Positions 1 to 5,383 of a stretch of DNA of 5,383 bases are shown here, in pieces (position 1 is the first letter of the stretch; each line of letters starts with the position of its first letter). Below the pieces are notes generated by a model, which saw only the letters and a program-made list of their open reading frames with translations, made no database searches and was not told the origin of the DNA. The position numbers and the translations under genes were made by a program. Location of the stretch: assembly GCA_002408345.1 (NCBI GenBank), contig DHRX01000152.1, positions 12,348-17,730 on the forward strand, read 5' to 3'. The DNA is from Firmicutes bacterium UBA5301. GTDB lineage: Bacteria > Bacillota > UBA5301.

Positions 1-684
1 TTTTTTTTGGGTAACACCACTTTTTTTGATGAATATTAGTTTGTGGGTCTCGCCAGAAGAGAGCGTATAAGCATGGACAGCCTCTACTCGCCCCTTGAGA
101 AGTTCCAGTGCGGTCTGGGCTTTCGCTAGCTCATCCTCTACCTCCTCGCCTTTATATGCCACAAACAGCCCACCGACTTTAACTAACGGTAACGTGTACT
201 CCAATAAAACCGGTAGGTTGGCCACCGATCTGGCCACAACTAAATCATGTTTTCCCCGTAACTCCAAATCTTGTCCGGCTTCTTCAGCCCGCAAGTGCAG
301 GGCGGTCGCATTTGTAGCTCCAATATTAGCGGCAGCCCTAACTAAAAAGTCAACCTTTTTGCGTTCGCTATCTACTAAAGTAACCGAGCTTTCTGGCAAG
401 GTTAAAGCTAAAGGGAAACCGGGAAACCCACCGCCTGCACCAAGGTCCAATATTTTGTTTTGAGGCCTAGGGCGGTACCACTGTAGCAGGGCTAAAGAAT
501 CGACTAAATGCCGGGTAACCACCGCCGCCGGTTCAGTAATACGCGTTAAATTTTGTACTTGGTTCTCTTCTAACATCACTGCAGCAAAAGATAGCAAAAC
601 ATCAATTTGCTCAACTGGCAAAACCAAACCAAAAGCGCCTAGTTCAGTAATTAATTGGTGCCTTTGGGCCTCTAGCCCCAGCAT
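1..684 (-). CDS. rsmG: 16S rRNA (guanine-N7) methyltransferase RsmG, 3' end cut off by the window edge
   Basis: RsmG (GidB) is a cytoplasmic SAM-dependent enzyme that makes m7G527 (E. coli numbering) in 16S rRNA; in known bacteria its loss gives low-level streptomycin resistance. The frame is open for 228 codons from ATG at 684-682 to position 1 with no stop. Family RsmG proteins are around 240 aa, so about 10-20 C-terminal residues are missing. Visible features are the N-terminal helical part ending in NLTRIT (45-50) and RHLVDSL (58-64), the SAM-binding glycine motif LDLGAGGGFPG (79-89), the acidic strand VTLVDSERKK (101-110), and ARSVANL (151-157) followed by PLVKVGGLFVAYKG (166-179). The ending HKLIFIKKSGVTQKK is where relatives continue with a basic, proline-rich tail. 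The start is set by AGGAGG at 698-693, and the ATG shares its A with the mnmG TAA stop (TAATG), which implies translational coupling. Identity is confident; the 3' end is unknown. Confidence 0.95.
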   Translation of the reverse strand, partial: MLGLEAQRHQLITELGAFGLVLPVEQIDVLLSFAAVMLEENQVQNLTRITEPAAVVTRHLVDSLALLQWYRPRPQNKILDLGAGGGFPGFPLALTLPESSVTLVDSERKKVDFLVRAAANIGATNATALHLRAEEAGQDLELRGKHDLVVARSVANLPVLLEYTLPLVKVGGLFVAYKGEEVEDELAKAQTALELLKGRVEAVHAYTLSSGETHKLIFIKKSGVTQKK

Positions 685-2522
685 TAGTCCTTCCTCCTCT
701 GTCGATGCTGCTCTAAATACAAGGCTAAATAACTGATATCCGCCGGTGAAACACCGGAAATACGACTGGCCTGACCTAAAGAAGTTGGGTGCACTCGAGC
801 TAGATTTTCCCGAGCCTCTATACTCAAACCTTGTAGCTGACTATAGTCTAAGTCAGCCGGGATGCGTTTCTCTTCCAAACGAAGAAACCGTTCAACCTGT
901 TCCTGCTGCCGAGCAATATAACCAGCATACTTCGTTTGCAACTCTACTTGCTCTCGTACATCGGGGTCTAAAACCTCTTCAGGGATATCATCTATGAGCT
1001 CCTCAAGGGTATCAAAGGTTACCTCTGGTCGGCGCAGGAAGACCTCAGCCGATACCGGTTTAGCTATAGGGACTGTTGTCGCAGTCAACCAAGCTTTCAC
1101 CCGCTCAATTGCCTCCCGTTTTTCTGCAAACCTTGCATATTCCTGGTCATTCAACAACCCCAGCCGATACCCTTTTTCCGATAACCGAAGGTCGGCGTTG
1201 TCTTGACGTAGTAACAAACGGTACTCTGCCTTAGCTGTCAACAACCGATATGGCTCCCGGGGCCCTTTAGTTACCAAATCATCAATAAGTACCCCTAAAT
1301 ACGCCTCAGAACGTTTAAGAATAAAAGGTTCCTTCCCTTGAACAGATAAGGCGGCATTAATCCCGGCAAGAAGGCCTTGAGCAGCCGCTTCTTCATAACC
1401 AGAGGTTCCATTAATCTGCCCCGCTGTAAATAAACCCGGAACTTTTTTGGTTTCTAGATTGGGCTCTAATTCCAAAGAATATATAGCATCATACTCGATG
1501 GCGTAGCCAGGCCGCAGGATCTTGACGTTTTCGAGGCCCGGTATAGTACGAATCATTTCAATTTGAACTTCTTCCGGCAGGCTTGTGGAAAAACCGGCTA
1601 AATACATCTCCTTAGTACCTAGCCCCTCTGGTTCAATGAAAATCTGATGTCCTTCTTTTTCAGGAAAAACGTGGACCTTCGCCTCAATTGCAGGACAATA
1701 CCGGGGCCCAATTCCCGTGATTTCCCCGGTATACATCGGAGCCCGATCTAGGTTGTTTTTGATTATTTTATGAGTCTGAGGGGTAGTCCAAGTCAGCCAA
1801 CAAGAAAGCTGTTCACGCTGTGGCAAAAGTCTTCGAAAAGAAAAACCACGTCGTAAGGCTTGGCCAGGCATCTCGGTCGTTTTGCTGTAATCAACTGTAT
1901 CCCCATGGATCCGTGGTGGCGAACCTGTCTTTAAACGCAGTATTTCAAAATCTAAATCCCGTAAAAATAAAGCCAATTCTTCTGCCGGTTGATAACCTTG
2001 CGGACCAGCAGAATAATTAACGTGCCCATAATAAACGCGACCTTGAAGATAAGTACCGGTAGCAAGAATAACCGCCTCGGCTTTAATATCGAGATCGGTC
2101 TTCAGTCGTACCCCTGCTACTCTCCCTTTTTCGATTATGAGCTTAGTGACAATACCTTGCTTAAAATCGAGATTGGGTGTTTCTTCCAACAGAGATTTCA
2201 TCCGTCGATTATAAGCCCACTTATCAATTTGTGCCCTTAGTGCATGAACAGCAGGGCCCTTACTAGTATTGAGCATACGCATCTGCAGAGCAGTTTCATC
2301 GGCAACTAAACCCATTACACCGCCAAGAGCATCAATTTCTCGAATCAGTTGCCCTTTGGCCGGGCCACCAAAGCTCGGGTTACAGGCCAATAAAGCCACA
2401 TTATCTAGGGTAACCGTCAAAATTAAAGTACGGCAGCCCATTTTAGCAGCAGCAATAGCCGCCTCACATCCGGCATGGCCGGCACCAACAACTACTACAT
2501 CATACATCTGTTCGTAACCCAT
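684..2522 (-). CDS. mnmG: tRNA uridine-5-carboxymethylaminomethyl(34) synthesis enzyme MnmG
   Basis: MnmG (GidA) is the FAD/NADH-dependent partner of MnmE. The cytoplasmic complex uses glycine or ammonium and methylene-tetrahydrofolate to add (carboxymethyl)aminomethyl to C5 of wobble U34 in certain tRNAs. At 612 aa it is slightly short of the usual 620-630. Visible are the Rossmann FAD motif GAGHAG (13-18), CNPSFGGPAKG (47-57), NTSKGPAVHALRAQ (85-98), GPRYCPAIEAK (272-282) with the conserved Cys276, the second family signature AGQINGTSGYEEAAAQG (367-383), EPYRLLTAKAEYRLLLR (423-439), and a C-terminal helical region (about 535-605) with RISGVSPADIS that in relatives contacts MnmE. The start is the first ATG, 6 nt after the mnmE stop, with a modest SD (GGGAAG, 2537-2532). 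ATG codon 6 (2507) is a possible alternative because families often begin just before YDVVVVGAG. Oddities are an Arg-rich atypical stretch at 218-237 and changes at usually invariant positions (see findings). The frame is intact, and function is likely retained. Confidence 0.97.
   Translation of the reverse strand: MGYEQMYDVVVVGAGHAGCEAAIAAAKMGCRTLILTVTLDNVALLACNPSFGGPAKGQLIREIDALGGVMGLVADETALQMRMLNTSKGPAVHALRAQIDKWAYNRRMKSLLEETPNLDFKQGIVTKLIIEKGRVAGVRLKTDLDIKAEAVILATGTYLQGRVYYGHVNYSAGPQGYQPAEELALFLRDLDFEILRLKTGSPPRIHGDTVDYSKTTEMPGQALRRGFSFRRLLPQREQLSCWLTWTTPQTHKIIKNNLDRAPMYTGEITGIGPRYCPAIEAKVHVFPEKEGHQIFIEPEGLGTKEMYLAGFSTSLPEEVQIEMIRTIPGLENVKILRPGYAIEYDAIYSLELEPNLETKKVPGLFTAGQINGTSGYEEAAAQGLLAGINAALSVQGKEPFILKRSEAYLGVLIDDLVTKGPREPYRLLTAKAEYRLLLRQDNADLRLSEKGYRLGLLNDQEYARFAEKREAIERVKAWLTATTVPIAKPVSAEVFLRRPEVTFDTLEELIDDIPEEVLDPDVREQVELQTKYAGYIARQQEQVERFLRLEEKRIPADLDYSQLQGLSIEARENLARVHPTSLGQASRISGVSPADISYLALYLEQHRQRRKD
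693..698 (-). promoter_or_regulatory. Strong Shine-Dalgarno for rsmG inside the mnmG coding end
   Basis: AGGAGG reads 698 to 693 on the minus strand, 8 nt before the rsmG ATG at 684. It lies within the last codons of mnmG, which encode the RRKD tail. With the TAATG stop/start overlap it fixes the rsmG start and supports coupled translation from one mRNA. Confidence 0.8.
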
Positions 2523-2528
2523 ATTTAC

Positions 2529-3920
2529 CTACTTCCCTATACAGAAACTAGCGAAAATCCGCTCAATTAAATCATCGCTGGCGGTATCACCGGTAATTTC
2601 CCCTAATGTAGTTACTGCATCCCGTAGATCAATAGTCACAAAATCTGCGGCCATTCCAGACTCATGGCTCTCCTTAGCTATTTCTACACTCTCCTTAGCC
2701 CTGCGCAAAGCATCAACATGGCGCATATTAGTAACTAAAGCTTCATCCCCAGCGGTAACATCAACCAAGGCCGCCTTAGTAATAATCGCTTCCACCAACT
2801 CGTTAAGACCGATTCGTTGATACGCAGAAAGATAGATCGGCTGGCCAAAGCGCTCAACCAAACCGCTCAGATCTCCACGACTTGTCTTGTCTACCTTATT
2901 AGCAACTAATAAGGTCTTTTCTGTCGGTAGCTGTTTGGCTACATCCCAGTCCTCGGTACTAACCTCTGCAGAGGTATCAACCACAAACAGAATCAAATCC
3001 GCCTCCTGAATAGCTTTCTTCGATCGTTCTACCCCCAGTAACTCTACTTCCTCAGTAGTAGATCGAATACCGGCAGTATCTATAATTTTGAGAGGTAATC
3101 CTTGTAAATTAATGTACTCTTCGAGCACATCACGAGTAGTCCCTGGAATACCGGTAACAATAGCCCGTTCTTCATCTAAAAACGCATTTAAAAGACTAGA
3201 TTTGCCAACGTTGGGTTTGCCTGCAATAACTAAGGCTAGACCCTCGCGATAAATACGCCCAGTTTTAGCGCTATCAATTAATTGCTCTAATCCTGTTTCC
3301 ACCTGAACTAAGGTCTGGCCGAGGTCTGTATCTAAAGGAGGGATCTCATCTTCAGGAAAATCAATAGCTGCCTCTAAATACATTAATATCTTCATTAATT
3401 GTTCCCGTAGAAAATCTATCTTTTTAGACAAATCACCCTGTAGGGTTTGTAATGCAATACGCTGGCTTTTTTCTGTTTTTGCTCTGATAATATCGATAAC
3501 CGCCTCAGCCTGGGCCAGATCAATACGTCCGTTTAAAAAAGCCCTTTTTGTAAACTCTCCAGGTTCAGCTAAACGAGCTCCTGCTGCTAAAATCGTTTGT
3601 AAAACCCGACGGAGAGAAACTATCCCTCCATGACAGCTAATTTCCACTGTATCCTCACGGGTATAGGTGCGGGGGGCCCGTAATACGCTAACTAATACTT
3701 CATCTATTACTTCTCCATTAGTACCAACTATATGTCCATAGTGAATAGTATGACTAGCCGCTTGAGATAAATAAGAATCGTCAACTTTCTTTCTAGGCCG
3801 AAAAACCTGATCCCCTATACTTAAGGCTTGAGCGCCGCTAATTCGAATGACACCTAACCCGCCTTCACCTAAGGGGGTAGATATAGCTGCAATCGTATCC
3901 GCAAAACTAGCTTTGACCAT
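2529..3920 (-). CDS. mnmE: tRNA modification GTPase MnmE (TrmE/ThdF)
   Basis: MnmE is the potassium-activated GTPase that works with MnmG in U34 tRNA modification. Its N-terminal domain binds the folate one-carbon donor and drives dimerisation. The 463 aa length is normal for the family (about 450-465). In order: the N-terminal domain (about 5-122) opening with DTIAAISTPLGEGG, with ISCHGG (95-99 region) and EPGEFTKRAFLNGRIDLAQAEAV (about 119-141) leading into the helical domain; then the inserted G domain with G1 GKPNVGKS (234-241), G2 and switch I TGIPGTTRD (256-264), G3 DTAG (281-284), G4 NKVD (341-344) and a G5-like LSA (364-366). The helical domain resumes and ends in the hallmark FCIGK with Cys460. 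All catalytic motifs are intact. The ATG start has a near-perfect SD, GGAGGTG, 5 nt upstream. It is separated from jag by 99 nt and from mnmG by 6 nt, which fits co-expression of the two subunits. Confidence 0.98.
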   Translation of the reverse strand: MVKASFADTIAAISTPLGEGGLGVIRISGAQALSIGDQVFRPRKKVDDSYLSQAASHTIHYGHIVGTNGEVIDEVLVSVLRAPRTYTREDTVEISCHGGIVSLRRVLQTILAAGARLAEPGEFTKRAFLNGRIDLAQAEAVIDIIRAKTEKSQRIALQTLQGDLSKKIDFLREQLMKILMYLEAAIDFPEDEIPPLDTDLGQTLVQVETGLEQLIDSAKTGRIYREGLALVIAGKPNVGKSSLLNAFLDEERAIVTGIPGTTRDVLEEYINLQGLPLKIIDTAGIRSTTEEVELLGVERSKKAIQEADLILFVVDTSAEVSTEDWDVAKQLPTEKTLLVANKVDKTSRGDLSGLVERFGQPIYLSAYQRIGLNELVEAIITKAALVDVTAGDEALVTNMRHVDALRRAKESVEIAKESHESGMAADFVTIDLRDAVTTLGEITGDTASDDLIERIFASFCIGK

Positions 3921-3925
3921 AGATT

Positions 3926-3932
3926 CACCTCC
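3926..3932 (-). promoter_or_regulatory. Strong Shine-Dalgarno for mnmE
   Basis: GGAGGTG reads 3932 to 3926 on the minus strand, 5 nt before the ATG at 3920. It is close to a full anti-SD complement and is the strongest ribosome binding site in the window along with that of rsmG. It decides the mnmE start and sits just downstream of the stem-loop at 3979-3940, which leaves it unpaired. Confidence 0.85.
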
Positions 3933-3939
3933 ATACAGG

Positions 3940-3979
3940 AAAGTCGCTAGACCTGTGATAAACAGCGCCCAGCGACCTC
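3940..3979 (-). promoter_or_regulatory. Stem-loop in the jag-mnmE spacer (mnmE leader RNA)
   Basis: On the minus strand the arm 3979-3962 pairs with 3956-3940. This gives about 17 base pairs including several G-U pairs, a single bulged G at 3966 and a 5-nt loop (TTATC, 3961-3957). The core pairing is TCGCT with AGCGA, and the upper stem is CTGT with ACAG. Only TTTCCT follows, so there is no proper U-tract and a normal intrinsic terminator is unlikely. It could be a processing site, an mRNA-stabilising element or a weak attenuator ahead of mnmE. The pairing is directly visible; the role is inference. Confidence 0.4.
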
Positions 3980-4019
3980 TACTACAAAAATCATACTGAC
4001 AACAATCAAGATTAGCCTT

Positions 4020-4697
4020 TTACTCCTTGTAATCGACAACGACCTTTCGGAAAGGATCCTCCCCTTCGCTGTACGTATAAACATTTTGATTATCCCTAAG
4101 ATATAAATGAATTATGCGACGATCTTGGGGAGACATCGGTTCTAAAACAGACCGCCGCCGTCTAGCGATAACTTTTTCGGCTGTGCGTTGGGCCAAGTTC
4201 TCTAAGGACCTTTTCCGTCGCAAACGATAGTCCTCAGCATCAACGATAATTTTTAGCCCCCGGAATCCAGCCTTATCAGCGGTAATATTAGTTAGATATT
4301 GAATGGCATCTAGGGTTTGACCGCGATGCCCAATAATTAAACCCATGTTTTCTCCGCTAATTTCCAGCTCGATAACTTCGCCAATATTAGCAACCTTTAC
4401 TGTAGCTTGTACCCCCATTAATGACAGTAAATCATTTAAAAAATCCTGAGCCCACTGCCCTTTCTCAGCAGCTCCAACCTGGTCTTCTGCCTTTTTATCT
4501 TCCTGGGGGAGAGACCGGTCACTAGGGTTAACTAATAAATTTACTCTAGCTAATTTCGTGCCGATTAGCCCGAAAATTCCTTTATTCCCCTCATCAATAA
4601 CTTCCACTTGGACCTGAGAACGATCTACGCCAAGCTGTTCTAAGCCTTCATTGATGGCTTCTTCGACAGTTTTACCTACCGCCTCAATGCTTCTCAA
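4020..4697 (-). CDS. jag: RNA-binding protein Jag/KhpB (Jag_N-KH-R3H)
   Basis: Jag (KhpB, EloR in streptococci) is a cytoplasmic RNA-binding protein. In several Firmicutes it works with KhpA and affects cell elongation or division; its gene almost always follows yidC/spoIIIJ. The 225 aa show three parts. Residues 1-55 form the Jag_N domain (GKTVEEAINEGLEQLGV and GNKGIFGLIGTKLARV). A charged linker spans about 56-80. The type II KH domain (about 85-155) carries the GxxG loop G123-H-R-G126 in GLIIGHRGQTLDAIQYL. The C-terminal R3H domain (about 160-222) carries R193-x3-H197 and NVYTYSEGEDPFRKVVV. The start codon is TTG at 4697-4695, chosen because RSIEAVGKTVEEA matches the family N terminus and because AAGGGAG lies 9 nt upstream. 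TTG overlaps the yidC TGA stop as TTGA, implying coupled translation. Assignment is secure; the target RNAs are unknown. Confidence 0.96.
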   Translation of the reverse strand: MRSIEAVGKTVEEAINEGLEQLGVDRSQVQVEVIDEGNKGIFGLIGTKLARVNLLVNPSDRSLPQEDKKAEDQVGAAEKGQWAQDFLNDLLSLMGVQATVKVANIGEVIELEISGENMGLIIGHRGQTLDAIQYLTNITADKAGFRGLKIIVDAEDYRLRRKRSLENLAQRTAEKVIARRRRSVLEPMSPQDRRIIHLYLRDNQNVYTYSEGEDPFRKVVVDYKE

Positions 4698-5326
4698 TTT
4701 GCGACGCTCCCTTCATGTCCGCTACGGGATATGGTTCTATTAATAATCATCTGTTGCAAGTAGCCGATGATATTACTAACCGCCCAATATAACGACAAAC
4801 CGGCTGGAAATTGTACACTTATAAAAGCAATAAAAGCCGGCATAATGTACTGCATAGACTTTTGAGAAGGATCGGTCGGAGTAAGGGCCATCTGCAAATA
4901 TTGAGATACCCCGATAAGCAAAGGTAATAAATACGTAGTATCTGGCTGCCCTAAGGACTGAATCCATAAAAAGCCGGACTGAGTACCAAAATCAAATTCT
5001 CGAAGCACATAGAATAAGGCAAATAGAATTGGCATCTGCAATAAAAGTGGTAAGCAGCCACCAAGGGGGTTAATCTTATGTTCCTGGTATAAAGCCAACA
5101 TTCGTTTCTGATACTCTTCAGGCTGGTTTTTATATTTTTCTTGTAATTCTTTCATCTTTGGCTGTAAATCCCGCATAGCAACCATGCTCTTGGTCTGACT
5201 AACAGTTAACGGATGTAACAGCACCCTAATAACTATCGTCAGCAAAACAATTGCTAACCCCCAGCTACCGGTATACGTATAAAAAAACTGAAGGATCGAA
5301 ATAATAATCTCCTTTAAAAAGCTCAA
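4694..5326 (-). CDS. yidC: Membrane protein insertase YidC/Oxa1 family (SpoIIIJ type)
   Basis: YidC inserts and folds membrane proteins in the cytoplasmic membrane, alone or with SecYEG. The 210 aa form is the short Gram-positive type lacking the large periplasmic domain of proteobacterial YidC. It has an N-terminal amphipathic stretch (1-18), TM1 (about 22-42) with the conserved groove arginine R34 in VIRVLLHPLT, a charged cytoplasmic helical hairpin (about 44-84, QTKSM to HKINP), the family motif NPLGGCLPLLLQMPIL (86-101) opening TM2, then further hydrophobic segments near 131-147, 158-173 and 174-194 (PAGLSLYW at 174-181). There is no lipoprotein signal with a lipobox, unlike B. subtilis SpoIIIJ; clostridial homologues often lack it. 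The start is TTG at 5326-5324. An in-frame TAA at 5347-5345 rules out anything much longer, and no in-frame ATG lies between. The SD is weak (GGGG, 5338-5335, 8 nt upstream). The stop overlaps the jag start. The basic tail seen in many homologues is short here. Confidence 0.95.
   Translation of the reverse strand: MSFLKEIIISILQFFYTYTGSWGLAIVLLTIVIRVLLHPLTVSQTKSMVAMRDLQPKMKELQEKYKNQPEEYQKRMLALYQEHKINPLGGCLPLLLQMPILFALFYVLREFDFGTQSGFLWIQSLGQPDTTYLLPLLIGVSQYLQMALTPTDPSQKSMQYIMPAFIAFISVQFPAGLSLYWAVSNIIGYLQQMIINRTISRSGHEGSVAN
4707..4713 (-). promoter_or_regulatory. Shine-Dalgarno supporting the TTG start of jag
   Basis: AAGGGAG reads 4713 to 4707 on the minus strand, inside the last codons of yidC, with 9 nt before TTG at 4697. 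It supports TTG as the jag start; no in-frame ATG sits at a suitable distance. Confidence 0.65.
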
Positions 5327-5383
5327 AATGACAGCCCCACTTTCTTAGGAAAACCAAAATCAAATATCATTAGAGAAAGTTTG
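5327..5383 (-). other. Leader of yidC, possibly the tail of an unidentified preceding gene
   Basis: This 57-nt stretch upstream of yidC has no recognisable promoter. One minus-strand frame is open from the window edge to a TGA at 5325-5323 that overlaps the yidC TTG start as TTGA; its residues read KLSLMIFDFGFPKKVGLSF. That is the same overlap style as yidC/jag, but 19 codons is too short to identify. It does not look like the usual C terminus of YidD or RnpA, the common neighbours. It could equally be untranslated leader. Confidence 0.2.

Noticed and set aside
1..8. T8 run as a terminator tract
   Set aside because: On the coding strand it is A8 encoding Gln-Lys-Lys in rsmG, and there is no hairpin before it in either direction.
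95..463. Plus-strand open frame of 122 codons opposite rsmG
   Set aside because: It is antisense to the well-supported rsmG frame, has low-complexity Ser/Ala/Lys content, has no convincing SD and no family resemblance. The other plus-strand frames opposite mnmG (746-997, 994-1206, 1820-2020, 1989-2240, 2269-2517) are rejected for the same reason.
2505..2507. Alternative mnmG start at codon 6 (ATG)
   Set aside because: It would fit the family N terminus, but the first ATG is closer to the mnmE stop and has the better SD-like sequence. The evidence is not strong enough to shorten the gene.
3981..4009. Possible sigma-A promoter TTGATT-N17-TGTAGT upstream of mnmE
   Set aside because: Each box matches consensus at only 4 of 6 positions and there is no extended -10, so in AT-rich spacer DNA this is expected by chance. 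It is not called as a feature, although a start here would place the stem-loop near the transcript 5' end.
4776..4967. Minus-strand 63-codon frame inside yidC
   Set aside because: It is an out-of-frame shadow fully within yidC, with no SD and no recognisable domain.
5339..5380. 7-bp inverted repeat ACTTTCT/AGAAAGT upstream of yidC
   Set aside because: The arms are short and AT-rich, separated by 28 nt with no inner pairing and no U-tract, so this is consistent with chance.

Overview
The window is a compact, single-strand block of conserved bacterial housekeeping genes, all on the minus strand. In transcription order they are yidC (spoIIIJ type), jag (khpB), mnmE (trmE/thdF), mnmG (gidA) and rsmG (gidB). 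In Bacillota this order is the classic cluster near the replication origin, normally preceded by rpmH-rnpA(-yidD) and followed by noc/parA/parB-type genes; neither flank is inside the window. The short one-piece YidC with no large periplasmic domain, the Jag protein after it, the strong Shine-Dalgarno (SD) sequences, the TTG starts and the protein sequences all point to Bacillota, most likely a clostridial lineage. Base composition is moderate, in the mid-40s % G+C by eye. Genus cannot be fixed from this sequence.

Layout from right to left, following transcription: 5383-5327 is a short leader or the tail of a preceding gene. yidC is 5326-4694, with a TTG start. jag is 4697-4020, with a TTG start that overlaps the yidC stop by 4 nt. 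A 99-nt spacer (4019-3921) holds a 17-bp stem-loop and a strong SD for mnmE. mnmE is 3920-2529, and mnmG is 2522-684 after a 6-nt gap. rsmG starts at 684, overlapping the mnmG stop by 1 nt, and runs off the left edge, lacking roughly the last 10-20 codons. No terminator or strong promoter is visible, so the block reads as one operon, with the jag-mnmE spacer as the only place for separate control.

Functionally, YidC inserts membrane proteins. Jag is a KH/R3H RNA-binding protein usually linked to it by gene order. MnmE and MnmG form one enzyme complex that modifies U34 in the tRNA wobble position. RsmG methylates 16S rRNA. The theme is membrane protein insertion plus RNA modification near oriC.

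I found no previously undescribed system. The points worth a second look are an Arg-rich, family-atypical loop in MnmG (residues about 218-237) that may hide compensating indels, the structured leader of mnmE with a possible tiny ORF, several substitutions at usually invariant MnmG motif positions, and the paired TTG-start/TTGA-overlap arrangement.
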